A DNA stretch of 64,000 bases, from assembly GCF_009905375.1 (NCBI RefSeq), contig NC_133657.1, positions 42,822,677 to 42,886,676 on the forward strand, read 5' to 3'. This document shows positions 47,084 through 60,192 of this stretch, piece by piece. Each line of letters opens with the position of its first letter. The first letter of the stretch is position 1. The translations under genes were made by a program, and so were the position numbers. This DNA comes from Apium graveolens (taxonomy: Eukaryota > Streptophyta > Magnoliopsida > Apiales > Apiaceae). The notes beneath the pieces are model-generated. The model did no database searches and had not been told where the DNA came from. It saw only the letters and a list, made by a program, of their open reading frames with translations.

Positions 47084-48842
47084 TATTATTCCCTACCAAT
47101 AAAATAACAGAATTACAAAAAGGGGGGTTGAATAAAATTCTTGTTTCTTTTTGCTTTTCTAAAAAACTCTACAACTGTGTTTATGAATATGCAAGAATGC
47201 AGATGAGGCTTTTAAAGTATTCTCCTAACACAAAGTAAATAAACACAAGTTTAAAACTTTCTGGTGGATTTGTCTTTCCACCAGAGATGTATATTGAAGA
47301 AATTTTTATGATGCAAAATGCACACAGCTGCTTACAAATATTTGTTATAACTTGGAACTTTAGAGTACTAAAGTGTTAGTGAGACTGCGTAACTGTATGA
47401 ACAGTTAAATGATAACTCAACACGAGAACAACACTAGAACATGACAGGTTAATAATGCTACGACTACACAAGAAATCAGAAGAAATGAAGATAAGGCAAA
47501 TACAAAGAATTAGAAGATTAGAAAAAGAGTTGAAGTCTGTTTACAGGTCACTGAAAGAAGCTCATTAATATATTCATGCCTCAGTGAAGAATAAAGATTG
47601 AAGACTTTCAGGTTTCAAAAATGATAAAAATTCAGTGTATAAGTGCTACTAGAAGATTTCAGTGTATTGGCATTGATTGAAGATAGACAATGTATGAAGC
47701 ATAGGAATCTGAAGAATTGAAGCCAGGGTATAGACAGAGGTTAAAGAAGCCATATGCAGTCTTGAAGTTATACTCACTCACAAGAGTTCATTTATACAAC
47801 TGTGTTTATGAATATGCAAGAATGCAAATGAGGCTTTTAAAGCATTCTCCTAACACAAAGTAAATAAACACAAGTTTAAAAACTTTCTGGTGGATTTGTC
47901 TTTCCACCAGAGATGTATATTGAAGAAATCTTTGTGATGCAAAATGCACACAGATGCTTACTAGTATTTGTTACAACTTAGAACTTGAGAGTACTAAAGA
48001 TACAACTTTCTTGTTCTACTTGTTGTTCTTAGTTCTTGTAAAATACTTGCTACACTTGGTTTATATATATTCACCAAGTTTATATGTATAGTAAGATAAT
48101 AATAATATTCCTATCAGCTAGGTCCAATCAAATGTTTCTTCATTTCTATGTCCAATGCAATTCAAGTAAGATACAACATCTTTGAACGAGCTTGTTTTGC
48201 ATAAAAATGGAAATGCTTCAGTTTCATCTAAAACTTGCAATCAGGCTGTAACATTCCTTTTGTGCACTATCAACTCATGTGACTCTGTCAGCTTGTGTCA
48301 AGTCACTGTCAACGGCTATCTTTGATGATTATCTGTTGAAGCTACATTTGTGTTATCCGTTGAAGCTTTATTGAGTTATCCGTTGACACTATATTAGTGC
48401 CAACCGTTGAAGTTTTTCTGTTTAACATCCGTTGAAGCTTTATTTGGTATCAGTTGAAGGGCTTATCCAATGAAGGCATATTGAGTTATCCGTTGAAGCT
48501 TGTAGAGTCATACATTGAAGCTTGTAGTTCAGAAGTTGAAGATGTTTCCTTAGCAGTTGATATTCTTTGACTTATACAAAATTACAAGGCATTTTATGTT
48601 TACACTTAACCCACATATTTTGTATATCTTGCTATTAGTCAACTTGACTTAAAAATTATTAAAACTCCCAAACCCCTTAGCTATTATAGTGTACAAAATG
48701 TGTTATATACTTATTGACGTAAGTTACTCCTTCAACGGATAGACTAACTGTGGTTATCCCCTGAAGGCTATAAAAGACACTTAATAATTCTACTTAAGGT
48801 GTTTTGGTGAGTTATCATCAACCCTACAAAATATTCCTAACA
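47084..48842 (-). repeat. Copia D/L LTR (1.76 kb) with internal duplication and motif array
   Basis: The right end reads CCTAACA; the left end TATTATTCCC is decayed. About 47171-47361 is repeated at about 47798-48000, flanking a 435-bp different segment. 48340-48540 carries a degenerate array of TTATCCGTTGAAGC. It has a primer site on one side and a polypurine tract on the other, so it served as LTR for two internal regions. Confidence 0.85.
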
Positions 48843-49346
48843 ATCTCCCCCAATTTATGTATAATGAAATCATAGGCATAAATTTAGGTTGACTTGATGA
48901 TAATAAAACACCCTATAAAGATAATACATTAAAAAGTAGATAGTTTTTACAGTGCTACCTTATTATTGAAATGTACAAAGAAGGTTGAAACAAGTTTACA
49001 TGCCAATATCAAGGTGCTCCTCTAGCCTGAGCATATGATTTACTTTTCCTTGATTTCCTTGTTTTCCTTCCCACTCTCTTATTGTTTTCCTCAATCTAGA
49101 GTTAAAGTTGTCTCTAAAATTTAGCTTTATTTTCTTTATTAATACCCAACACCTCTTGCATTTCCTTGAGAGTTTTATTACTTGAAATTTTAAGCTCGTC
49201 TTCTAGTCTGAAAAATCTTCTGAGATACTTCTCATCTCTAAATCCATAATCCAGTAAGGTTTCATGTGCACTCAATCTCCAGTATTTGGAATAGTTAGAA
49301 CCCTTGGCAATGCACTAGGATCTATCCAGCTTTGTCTGATTTAACT
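48843..49346 (-). pseudogene. 3' end of a second copia copy: polypurine tract and C-terminal ORF fragment
   Basis: ATCTCCCCCAATTT (48843-48856; a purine tract on the minus strand) abuts the LTR. Beyond it the minus strand encodes a coiled-coil-like piece (DEKYLRRFFRLEDELK, NKTLKEMQEVLG) and after a stop and shift a tail ending LDIGM and a stop near 49000. This is probably the C-terminus of an ORF downstream of pol; whether it is the same ORF as at 43467 cannot be told. Confidence 0.55.
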
Positions 49347-49440
49347 AACTATGGTTATCCGTTGAAGGCTACAAAAGACACTTAACAATTCTACTTAAGG
49401 TGTATTGGTGAGTTTTCATCAAGCATACAACATATTCCTA
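49347..49440 (-). repeat. First about 95 bp of the D/L-type LTR, detached
   Basis: Matches 48745-48840 (GGTTATCC, AAAGACACTTAA, CTACTTAAGGTG, ATTCCTAA). It joins directly to the ORF fragment, so the rest of the LTR and nearly all of the internal region were deleted from this copy. Confidence 0.8.
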
Positions 49441-52115
49441 ATGGCTCTTACTCGTGTTAAAGTCTTGTTCCTCAATGTTTGCTCATTCTGGCATATTCGA
49501 TTGCTTATGCAAGAAACCCCAGTTGCAGTTCTACACGCTCGTCTTTTATCACATGCCTAGCGTTAAGTTTAACATTTCTTCTTGCAGTCATGTAAAACAC
49601 ATCGTGATCCTGTTGTCATCTCAAAGGAAGCACCATTTTGTACGCAATTGGTTGATAAGTTTTAGAATCTTGGAATGCTCAGCTTTCGCTATTTTTTTAA
49701 CTTCTTCAATCCCTTCCAACATGATATTTCTAGTACTACGATACCTTCAAAGCCGTATTCATTATTCTAGCTAGTTCCTTAGACGTATCCGTATTTATTG
49801 GGAGCTGCTACCAGTGGCCTTGAAAAGGGCGTGTATGATCTTCCTTTCCCTCTGCTAGCTCTAACAATGAGATCCTCCATCTTTTCACTTTGTCCTTCGT
49901 AAGGGATATCGTCGGCTATTTTCCGTATGCTCGAATGGTAAGCGTAACTACACGAAATTTCTATCGACGATGGCGATTCTCCTAACCGCTCTTAAATAAA
50001 AAGTCAAACCGCTTGACGTATCTTCAATGGTAAGGACAGTTCTCTCATTCTACTTGTTGATTTGAAAACCCTAAGTCGTGCCTCTGCATGTTCTTTTTCA
50101 GAAAATACCTTTGGGGATATAATACAGTTACGAAATTAAATCTTAGGTTCTTGCCTGGCATAATTGTCATGGGGTCTCTCTATCACCAATTAACTCTTCC
50201 GAGTTCATAAAAATTTCAAGTAGAGAACTATCGCTTGCACAATAAAATAAGCGGTCTTTTTTAACCTATAACTCATAATCCTTAAGTAGCACTATGGGTT
50301 ACTTGGTTCTTGCTAATCTCCGATCAAAATTTATTATAATAGACGCTTACTCCCATTCGAGTCATTTATAAGCCGCTTTCGCCAAAATTTTATTCTTCGC
50401 TATATCATTTTCCTTTTCAACCATATCGAGTACTTACTTACCTAACCAATGACATTCCTTTTTATATTTGGTCATTGATAATATCCTCTCAAGTTTCTAG
50501 ACATCTTTAATTCTTCCAGTTACGTAATAAAGGGTTTTCTTCACATTTGCTTAACTTCAAAATTCATTCATGTGATCCTTCTCATTAGTTGTTCTGAAAT
50601 TCGTCATCCTCAATCTATCTTTTCCTACTTAAAGTATCAACCACCATATGGCCTTTTCCTGGGTGATAGTTATAGTCCTTGGTTAATTCCAACCATCTTC
50701 TCAACCTCATTTGTAGTTCCTTTTATTTCGACAATGTACTTAAGGCTCTTGCGAACAAAAAAATTTCACCCTTTTCTCCATAATTATTGTTTCCAATTCA
50801 TTAGTACAAACACCATCGGCCAACTCCAAACCATGTTGGATATCTTATCTCAGACTCCTTGAGTGGTTTAGACTCATATCAGTCATATTTCCATGTTACA
50901 TCTACATACATCTTTAAACCCTAAGGGATGCATCACTACAATTTACAAAGTCACCTATATAATTAGATCTTGCTAACACCCAGCTGTTACAGGTATTTCC
51001 TTTAGTTCTTACAACCTCTAGTCCTTAAATTCATTAAGGCTTGGTAGCTCCAGAATCCATTAGAATATCCATACTGATAACATTTAGTAGAAGCGTATCT
51101 TCAACCACATAAGTATTCCACATATCATTCCTTAAACACATTAAAGGTCCTTATAGCGTGTTCTAAATATATTATTCCTATAAAAGAATACTTACATAAC
51201 CTAATATTCTGGATGCACAATTATAACACTTAGTTTTCAATACCTATTTAGTGCAACAGTTCCCAACTATACATCCCGTTCACCATAAAATAATCACTCT
51301 CGAAAGAAAAAAATTCAGCATATCAATGTCATTTAGAAATTCTTAATAGGATTTAACATCAAATGATTCAAGAATAATAATGAGCCCTAATTACAAGGAG
51401 CCTTAATACTCAAAAGGCACAAGGATTGACAGAACAATACAATAAGGTTTATTCTTCCATGTCCATATAATTTTTCATTTTGGTAATATAGAGAATATTC
51501 TTCGGAAGCAATAATGGCTGGATACAAATATCATATGGACAATCTTTATAAGATTCCCACATTGGACGAATACTTTTTCTCTTAAACAATCAAAAGAAAA
51601 ATCCCGAATAATTTCAATGATAAAAGTCAACCAATAAGGTCTCGTCAATAATGTAAATCTGAAAAAGGAATTCTACTTCATGATAAATAATGAATGAAGC
51701 AGTTTGTTGTTTTATTATTTATGATTTTGAATGAATCTTCGTTATATGAAAAAAAAAGTATTCAAGCGAGACACCAAGTTTGACAAAACTAGATAAGAAC
51801 TCAAGTTGAGTGAGCGACCTGATTAGGTCTCAATTAAATTATCCTTTAGAAATTCCATCATTATACATTACTGCATATAAAATGCATAGAATTCATGAAA
51901 ACAAATTGATTAGAAGTTATACCAGTGAAGCAATAACTAGTCCATTTCAAGAAACATTGAGAACTAGCTAAACCAAATCAGCTAGCTAAGAAAGTTAACT
52001 AGCTTTTTTTAAAATGTTAAAATTTTAACTAGTTAGAATAACTAACTAGTCATTCATAAGAACACATATAACTAGCTAGTTTGAAACTACTAGCACAAAA
52101 TCCCAACATCATAGT
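49441..52115 (-). mobile_element. Fragment I: internal part of an H-type gypsy element
   Basis: Collinear with about 25750-28355 of element H (for example the ACACGCTC, GGAAGCACCATTT and GGGCG blocks, and the CTAGCTAGG-rich part near 52000), diverged but continuous. No LTR is attached on the left. No open Gag or Pol frame. Element B inserted at its right end; the five bases there are ATAGT. The frames 49454-49774 and 50572-50862 have no recognisable content. Confidence 0.8.
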
Positions 52116-55100
52116 TGTAACACCCCCAGATCCGGGGTCGGGGATCCGGGTCATCACGGTCTTTCTTTCCACAATATTACTTCACTTAATTAATAATAAT
52201 AACCTTATGCTGTGACCCCACACTAACACACACCACAACCCATTATAGTCTCAGAGATGAAATTGAAATAAGTACAAGTCTTTGAATCCACCATTTAAAA
52301 GTTATTACAACCCAAAATGATTACTTGATAACTTTACAGTTAATTGCCATTATCTGCCAAAAGTTATAATTATACATAATTTGATTCTCAAAAGTAGATG
52401 GTCTGAACTACAATAGATCTACCTCTGCAGCTATAGCAGCTACAACATCATCGGGAAGACGCGGGACGCTTCCCACGCGCTTGCGCTGGGTCTGCTGGAG
52501 TCTGGCCATCTCTCCTAACTGTTGTTGTGTGATGAAGAAATAAAGCAAGAGTGAGCCTTACAGCTCGCAAAATAATACATAGTGATAACAATAATATAAG
52601 TATCTAAATGGAGACTTACTAGAATCTTTATCATGTGTAAGATAATTACTTACTAGATATAAGTAAAAACAAGGAATGAAGTTACCAATACTTCACTACA
52701 CTTATATCATTTATAAAGCTACTTGAACTACCACCGTTCAAAGTATTATAAGTTTTAAAAAAAAAACATCCCATAGATGAGACCACAAGTTAAGACTTGA
52801 ATAGATTCAATCTTTGAAATATTATTGAATGAAATAAAGTTACGAGATACTTTATTTAGTCCCGATATATATATATATCCACATATATATCTCTTAAACA
52901 TTTCCTGGAACCTCTGTTATGTAAAGTATGAACAGAGTTTGAAACATCCAATGAATTTTGGAAAGGAAAAGAATTTTGGCATAAACCAGATATCTTGCTG
53001 ATCAGGCAAAGATACCAATAAGTAACCTTTTCTACTAGTAGATGGATGAATCCCCCACCGGTCATCACCCTGGCCTCATTAGGACCTTGTGCTGGACCGC
53101 CACCCGGCCTCTTACGCGTTGATGGACTGCCACCCAGCCACTTACACTTTGATAGACCGTACCCCGGCCTGTCGCTTATGCTGACTCAATTAGATGGGCT
53201 TACTTCCCGAACATTGGGCAAGTAATCAATTCATTTATCAAAACAGCAACCTTGTTGCGAATATAAAATACACCATAGAGCCAGATCCCTCGGGTTTTGA
53301 GCGAGTATTTAAATCCCCTTAAAAGGAAGATCTTAAATATAAAAATGAGTTTTGGGATCCGCTCTATTATTATTAGAATAATATTCTCATAAAGAATTAT
53401 CTTTATAAAAATAATTGAAGTAGAAGTATTAAAACTTATACTTGAAACGAGTATTAAATAACCAAAGATATACTTATATGAAAGTACTATCTTTATTTGA
53501 ATAATCGAAAATAAGTTTGATTATTGACACCTTATTCTTTAATAAAATAAAGAATATATTTTAGTAATGAGCGGAGTCATAATACCTCGAATGAATATTA
53601 TAAATAATATTCATAAAATAAAGGAGTCATACATCCTCAATTGAATATCCAAGTAATATTCAATAATAATATAAAGTTATCGAATAACCCTTATTCGATT
53701 AATAGTTTGGAAAACTATAACCATATATATATAAATATATATATATATCCATATCCATATATACAAAATCTACTCGGGATCCTCGACTCCCGGTTTTAGA
53801 AAATATTTTCACCTTTGGGTCCCTGTACTAAGGGTATATGCAAGTTACCGCTATCCTCTAGCATAGGTATTATGCAACTGTAAGCATTTTAACCAACAGA
53901 TATATAATCCAAGAATATGAAACAGGCATGCATATATACCATATCACATGCTACAATATATCGCAAGAACTTGCTAATAACAAATATGCATTTATCGCAA
54001 GATCATGCATATACACATATACATCACAACAACAGTTATACGGGTAGAAAACTTGCCTGAGCGACTTGGGGTGATAAAAGGCTCGGGACGAGTCTGGTAA
54101 CCTATAAACAACAAGTAAGTTGGAATTAAACCAAAATCACTTGTAAATCTATACTTTAACTAACTTAGACTCTAAGGCTTGTTTTGCGCTCACTGATTCG
54201 CTTAAGTCACTCGGGTACCCTCGGCTCCACCATTTTTAATAATTTAACCTTAACGAGTTTTAAAGCGATTCCTTCGCGAGTGTCTTACCAACTGCCTAAC
54301 ACACTTACCATAAATGTTTCATACATTAATTAACCCTTTTTGGTCTTTAACCTATGTTTCAAAGTAAGGCGAGGGGAAAAGTTTCGTTCGCGAAACGCCG
54401 TTACTTGAAACGGTAGTTTCTCCTAAACCGTGCATCGGAATCGAACGAACTACATATCAAAACGAAGCTCATAACATGAGCTATCTAAAAATGGCAATGG
54501 TCATAATCTATCAGGGGGTTCTCGGGTCCTAATGTTATGCACAAAAACAGTCTAAAGAAAATCGGACTTTACGACGGCTATGTTTACGCGATTTCCAATA
54601 TTTTAAACCATTCAAAACCATCCCAAATCAACCTCAAATCCAACATACAACCAACATCCATCCTTATCACATCATAACAACCCCAACCAATTCAATTTAA
54701 TCATTCATACTTATGCCTAAGCTTAACTTTAATCATACTTAAGTTCTTTTAATCAAAACCACAACATTTACCATTCCATTTCACTACCATTTCAAATCCC
54801 AAACTCTAAATCACAACAACAAGCTACATTAGCACCCTACTAATCAAAATCATCTTATAATATATAGGAATCTAGGGTTTAGAGATGGTATACCTTCCTT
54901 GAAGTGGTGGGAGGAGCTAGGAAGCCTTAAGAAGCTTTGAGAAGTCTTTGGAATGCTTGGATCTTCAAGGAAAACAAGAAAAACTTCAAGTTAAAAACTT
55001 GAAAACACTATTCATAGTCTTCTTCTTTGATTAAATGAAGAAGATTGAGAAGGAATTAATGGCTTAAACTCATGATATAGCCCTAACTAAGCATGAAGAT

Positions 55101-55852
55101 GATTAGGGAATTTACTCACCAATTTAGGAAGCTTGGATCTTTGATTTTTGAATTTTTCTTGCCTTTTGAATAGTGAAAAGCCGAGAGCAAAGATGAACAA
55201 GGCCTTGGTTTCTTTTTGATTTTGATCAAGAATGAATTTGCTTGGCTTGGTTGATTTGTTTTTGTGTTTGATTTAGTCAATTACCTTCTTGCCCTTGAAT
55301 TTGTGTGGTTACAAAGCCACCACACCTCCTTCCTTCCCATGTCATGCTTGTGTCATGTGGTGATGTCATATTTCCCTCCTTGTCCCCTTTCTATTGGTTG
55401 GATGACATCATTCCCACTAATCCCTTTGATTAACTTCCTAATCGTTTGCCTAATGACCGCTGATCTGTTATACGGTTCGCTTAACTTTCGTTCTCGTTTA
55501 TCGTTTGAAGGATCATACCCGGGATCTTATTACTTAGGTTCCCTTAACCTTTCTCAATACATTATATTCCTTTTTATGATCCTCTATTATAATCCTTTAA
55601 TTTAAATCCTTTTTATCCTGTTACCTTATACTCAATTCTCTCCGTATCTAGTGGATTTCCGGGAAAAACCAAAGTGTTCGGAATTGGATTCTGACGATCT
55701 TTACATACACTTATATACTACATAGAGTACTAATAATATCCCAGAATATCCATAACAGAACCCCTACATAGTGTGGCGTGAAAAGTTTTCTCATTCAGCT
55801 AAAACACTATTCACAAGGGTTACAAAAAGTTGAAAATTTTAGGGTTATTACA
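52116..55852 (-). repeat. Element B 3' LTR (3.74 kb)
   Basis: Plus-strand start TGTAACACCCCC, end GGTTATTACA. Compared with the 5' LTR it lacks about 120 bp near 53370. The plus-strand frame 55264-55605 (antisense to the element) is also present, antisense, in solo LTR N (11653-11970). Confidence 0.95.
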
Positions 55853-55887
55853 GTCTCCCCTCCTTAAAAAGATTCCGTCCCGGAATC
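55853..55887 (-). other. Polypurine tract and perfect inverted repeat, element B
   Basis: On the minus strand the purine-rich complement of 55853-55870 borders the LTR. 55871-55887 is GATTCCG-TCC-CGGAATC. The Gag-Pol stop codon (55886-55888) overlaps the edge of this repeat. Confidence 0.9.
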
Positions 55888-58800
55888 AAACAAAAAACAA
55901 ATGGGGGTACTTTTCTAGCATTGTGCTCTCTAGTTCCCAAGTTGATTCTTCCACGTTATGATTCTGCCATAGTACTCTGACTAGCTTGATCACTTTGTTC
56001 CGAAGCACCTGCTCCTTCTTATCCATAATCCTTACTGGCTTCTCCACGTAAGTTAGATCTGGCTGCATATCCACCTGCTCGTACTCCACTATGTGTCTTG
56101 CATCCCGATGATACCTCCTTAGCATTGACACATGGAACACATTATGAATTTGTTGCAAATTAGGGGGTAGGGCTAGCTCGTAAGCTAACTTTCCAATCCG
56201 TCTTAATATCTCAAAAGGTCCAATGTATCTTGGGCTTAGTTTTCCTTTCTTTCCGAACCTCATTAATCCCTTCCAAGGGGATACTTTCAACAGTACTAAG
56301 TCCCCTACTTCATATTCCTTATCCTTTCGGGCTAGGTCTGCATATTTCTTCTGTCTGTCTTGGGCTGCTACAAGTCGCCCTCTGATAAGATCCACTATAT
56401 CTTTGGTCCTTTGGACCACTTCGGGTCCGAGCATCTTCCGTTCTCCTACTTCATCCCAGTATAAGGGAGATCGACACCTTCTTCCGTACAGGGCCTCATA
56501 AGGCGGCATTCCGATGCTAGCATGAAAGCTATTGTTATAAGATAACTCGATCAACGGCAAGTGATCATCCCAACTTCCTTTAAGGTCTATTGCACAGACT
56601 CTCAACATATCCTCTAGTGTCTGGATGGTCCTTTCACTCTGTCCATCCATCTGGGGATGGTACGCGGTACTCATATTTAACTTGGTCCCCGCACATTCCT
56701 GAAAGCTCCTCCAAAATCTGGAGTTGAACCTGGGGTCTCGGTCTGAGACAATGGACGCTGGGACTCCATGTCGCGTCACTATTTCCTTAAGGTAAATGTC
56801 CACCAGTCTATCGACTGTGTATCTCTCATTGATAGGAATGAAATGAGCTGACTTTGTCAGTCGGTGTATAATTACGCAAATGGCGTCGTGATTGGCTTTC
56901 GTCCTTGGCAAGCCTACAACAAAATTCATCGCTATCTGTTCCCATTTCCATTCGGGAATCTCCAGGGGTCGCAAAAGTCCACTGGGTCTCTGGTGCTCTG
57001 CCTTTACTCTTTGGCAAGTCAAACACTTGTTTACCCATTCTGCTACGTCCCTCTTCATGTTGGGCCACCAGTAATATTCCTTCAAATCCCTATACATCTT
57101 GGTACTTCCCGGGTGAATGGAATACCTTGAACTATGGCTTTCATCCAAAATCTCATCTTTAAGTTCTTGAACATTCGGAACCCAAATTCGGTAGGAGTAC
57201 CTCATTATCCCTTTATCATCTTTCTCGGTATGGATCTCCTCTCCATTCATTGACTCTTTGCCTTCATTCGTTATTTTCTCCTGGCACAATCTGATCTTTT
57301 CCAATAACTCTGGCTGCATTGAGATCTCAAAAAGCTTTTCAGTTCCGGTTCCGGTTACCTTTACTTCTATTTCCATTCTCTCAAAATCCCTTATCAACTC
57401 TTCCGAAGTCATTATCATTCTGAGTCTTTCCTTTCTACTAAGGGCATCAGCCACCACATTGGCTTTCCCTGGATGATAGAAAATCTCACAATCATAGTCC
57501 TTGATTAGTTCTAACCATCTCCTCTGGCGCATGTTGAGCTCTTTCTGCGTAAATATGTACTTGAGGCTCTTATGGTCTGTGAAAATCTCGCACTTCTCTC
57601 CATACAAGTAGTGCCTCCAAATTTTTAAAGCAAATACTATTGCCGCGAGCTCAAGGTCATGAGTAGGATATCTAACCTCGTATTCCTTCAGTTGTCTCAA
57701 CGCATACGGAATAACTTTACCGTGCTGCATAAGCACACATCCTAATCCTTTGTGCGACGCGTCACTATATATCACAAAATCTCCTTTTCCGTCCGGCAAT
57801 GCCAATACCGGAGCCGTTATCAACCTTTTCTTTAATTCCTGAAAACTGTTCTCGCATTTCTCCGTCCATTCAAACTTCTCTATCTTACGAGTAAGTCGTG
57901 TCAAAGGGGCTGCGATCTTCGCAAAGTCCTGAACAAATCTACGATAGTAGCCGGCCAATCCTATGAAACTCCTTACCTCTGTGGGTGTGGTTGGCCTTTC
58001 CCAATTTGAGACCGCCTCTATCTTGGAGGGGTCGACCAATACTCCTTCTTTATTGATCACATGTCCTAAAAACTGTACTTCATTCCGCCAGAATTCACAC
58101 TTCGAGAATTTGGCATATAACTGCTCCTCTCTGAGTATTCCTAGAGCTATCCTCAAATGCTCTGCATGTTCTGCCTCAGTCCTTGAGTAGATCAAAATAT
58201 CATCGATAAAAACTATAACACACTTGTCCAAGTACTTCTTAAATACTCTATTCATTAAATCCATGAAAGCCGTTGGGGCGTTGGTTAATCCAAAGGACAT
58301 TACCAAGAACTCATAATGCCCATACCTGGTACAGAATGCTGTCTTGGAAATATCTTCGGGTTTAATCTTTAGTTGGTGATATCCAGTTCTCAGGTCGATC
58401 TTGGAAAAATAAACAGCATCCTTTAGCTGGTCGAACAGATCGTCTATTCTAGGCAATGGGTACCTGTTCTTTATGGTTAGCTTGTTCAACTCTCGATAGT
58501 CGATGCACAACCTCATGCTCCCATCTTTCTTCTTAACAAATAAAACTGGTGCTCCCCACGGAGACACACTGGGTCTTATCATACCCTTATCCAAGAGTTC
58601 CTGCAATTGGATAGCTAATTCCTTCATTTCTAACGGGGCTAACCGGTAAGGTGCTTTTGAAACTGGCGCCGTCCCTGGGGCCAACTCAATAGCAAATTCA
58701 ATCACTCTATCGGGTGGTAATCCCGGAAGGTCTTGTGGGAATACATCTTCAAATTCGTTGAGTACTGGAATATCTTGTAAGTTGGGCACCTCCTTCTGCG

Positions 58801-60166
58801 TGTCCACCACATAGGCTAGGTAAGCCTCACTCCCTTTTCGTAGCATCCTTTTGGCCTGGGCCATGGTCAAAAATTTCTGCGCCTGCCTCTTTCCTCTAAA
58901 TATAACTTCTTTCTTCCCGGGGATATTTAACTTAACTTTCTTCCCTTTACAGTCTATCTGAGCATCGTTGCTAGATAGCCAGTCCATTCCCAAAATCACA
59001 TCAAACTCCCCTAATTTAAAAGGAATCAGATCAACACTGAAAGATTGTTCCCCTATGCCTATCTCACAGGCGGGGTGAATCTGGTTAACAGGAATAATTT
59101 CATGATTGGCTATTTCTACTTGTAAGGGTTCTATCAAGGGTTCAGCCTTAAGTCTTAACTTACGCGCAAGGTCCTTTGATATAAAAGATTTAGTTGCTCC
59201 CGAATCAAATAAAACATTTGCACTGACTGAATTTAGAGAAAGGGTACCTGCTATCACATCTGAATCTTTCATAGCATCCTGGACTGTCATGTTGAAAGTC
59301 CTCGCAGTAGGTGGCTTATTAGAAGCAGCCCTGCTTGTTCCCGAAGCTGCTGGTTTGTTCATTGGGCATTCCCTCTTCCAATGACCCGGGCGTCCACACA
59401 GATGACAATTGGTGGTTGGAATGACGGTAGGGGCTGACGAAGGGCATTTATTTGAGTAGTGGCCTTCCCGACCGCACTTAAAACAGGTTACTGGCTTTCT
59501 TTTACACTCCCCAGTGTGATTCCTTCCACATATGTTACAGGCTGGCAATGGGGGTCGAGACTGGTTGGAATAGGACATTCTTGACTTCTGGCCGCCCTGG
59601 CTCACACTCACACTCATTGGCCGCTTAAATCCAGTGTTCTTTCCCGGTAGGGACACTGCTCCTCGATTAAATCTAGTTGGGAAGCTCCTTCCTGCGGAAC
59701 CTCCACCCATGCTCATACTTTTCCTCTTTATTCCTTTCTTCTCTCTTTCCTTCTGCATCTGTTCACTTCCAACTTCTACAATCGTTGCCTTTTGTACCAG
59801 AGTGGCATAGTCCGTAAGCTCAAGGATTGCCACCCTATTCTGAATCCACGGTTTCAGTCCCTGCTGAAACCTCCTAGCTTTCTTTTCCTCGGTGCTCACA
59901 AACTCCGGCACAAACCTTGATAACTCAGTAAATTTCGCTTCGTACTCTGCTACAGACAAGTTATTCTGCTTTAGCTCCAAGAACTTGAGCTCCATCTGGT
60001 TTTCCATAAACCTCGGGAAATACTTTCCCAGAAACAACTGACTAAATCTCTCCCAGGTTATAATAGCATCTGTCTCCATGTTTTTCTTGGCCTCCCACCA
60101 GTAGTTAGCTTCTCCTTTCAGAAGGTAGGTAGCAAATACAGTCTTCTGTGCCTCCTCGGTACTCAA
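55886..60166 (-). CDS. gag-pol: Element B Gag-Pol polyprotein
   Basis: 1426 residues from the first Met. Rough order: gag domain 1-150; two full CX2CX4HX4C zinc knuckles at 228-241 and 254-267 with a poorer one at 210-221; aspartic protease with DSG at 321-323; RT about 500-720 with FIDD at 653-656; RNase H about 800-905; integrase with zinc ligands H1011, H1018, C1048, C1051; chromodomain about 1370-1420. Catalytic integrase positions: the first Asp, expected in MDFV, is Asn1081; D1142 and E1178 keep the D-35-E spacing. H1101 also replaces the usual Asp of DRLTK. The true start is the Gag Met at 60594, one frameshift upstream. It encodes the structural and replication proteins; integration is probably impaired. 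Confidence 0.95.
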   Translation of the reverse strand: MSTEEAQKTVFATYLLKGEANYWWEAKKNMETDAIITWERFSQLFLGKYFPRFMENQMELKFLELKQNNLSVAEYEAKFTELSRFVPEFVSTEEKKARRFQQGLKPWIQNRVAILELTDYATLVQKATIVEVGSEQMQKEREKKGIKRKSMSMGGGSAGRSFPTRFNRGAVSLPGKNTGFKRPMSVSVSQGGQKSRMSYSNQSRPPLPACNICGRNHTGECKRKPVTCFKCGREGHYSNKCPSSAPTVIPTTNCHLCGRPGHWKRECPMNKPAASGTSRAASNKPPTARTFNMTVQDAMKDSDVIAGTLSLNSVSANVLFDSGATKSFISKDLARKLRLKAEPLIEPLQVEIANHEIIPVNQIHPACEIGIGEQSFSVDLIPFKLGEFDVILGMDWLSSNDAQIDCKGKKVKLNIPGKKEVIFRGKRQAQKFLTMAQAKRMLRKGSEAYLAYVVDTQKEVPNLQDIPVLNEFEDVFPQDLPGLPPDRVIEFAIELAPGTAPVSKAPYRLAPLEMKELAIQLQELLDKGMIRPSVSPWGAPVLFVKKKDGSMRLCIDYRELNKLTIKNRYPLPRIDDLFDQLKDAVYFSKIDLRTGYHQLKIKPEDISKTAFCTRYGHYEFLVMSFGLTNAPTAFMDLMNRVFKKYLDKCVIVFIDDILIYSRTEAEHAEHLRIALGILREEQLYAKFSKCEFWRNEVQFLGHVINKEGVLVDPSKIEAVSNWERPTTPTEVRSFIGLAGYYRRFVQDFAKIAAPLTRLTRKIEKFEWTEKCENSFQELKKRLITAPVLALPDGKGDFVIYSDASHKGLGCVLMQHGKVIPYALRQLKEYEVRYPTHDLELAAIVFALKIWRHYLYGEKCEIFTDHKSLKYIFTQKELNMRQRRWLELIKDYDCEIFYHPGKANVVADALSRKERLRMIMTSEELIRDFERMEIEVKVTGTGTEKLFEISMQPELLEKIRLCQEKITNEGKESMNGEEIHTEKDDKGIMRYSYRIWVPNVQELKDEILDESHSSRYSIHPGSTKMYRDLKEYYWWPNMKRDVAEWVNKCLTCQRVKAEHQRPSGLLRPLEIPEWKWEQIAMNFVVGLPRTKANHDAICVIIHRLTKSAHFIPINERYTVDRLVDIYLKEIVTRHGVPASIVSDRDPRFNSRFWRSFQECAGTKLNMSTAYHPQMDGQSERTIQTLEDMLRVCAIDLKGSWDDHLPLIELSYNNSFHASIGMPPYEALYGRRCRSPLYWDEVGERKMLGPEVVQRTKDIVDLIRGRLVAAQDRQKKYADLARKDKEYEVGDLVLLKVSPWKGLMRFGKKGKLSPRYIGPFEILRRIGKLAYELALPPNLQQIHNVFHVSMLRRYHRDARHIVEYEQVDMQPDLTYVEKPVRIMDKKEQVLRNKVIKLVRVLWQNHNVEESTWELESTMLEKYPHLFFV

Positions 60167-60192
60167 AATCTCAAAAGATTTCTCTATTTCCT

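Noticed and set aside
56223..57476. Several plus-strand frames over the B pol region (56223-56501, 56864-57162, 57258-57476 and others)
   Set aside because: Shadows of the long minus-strand Gag-Pol frame.
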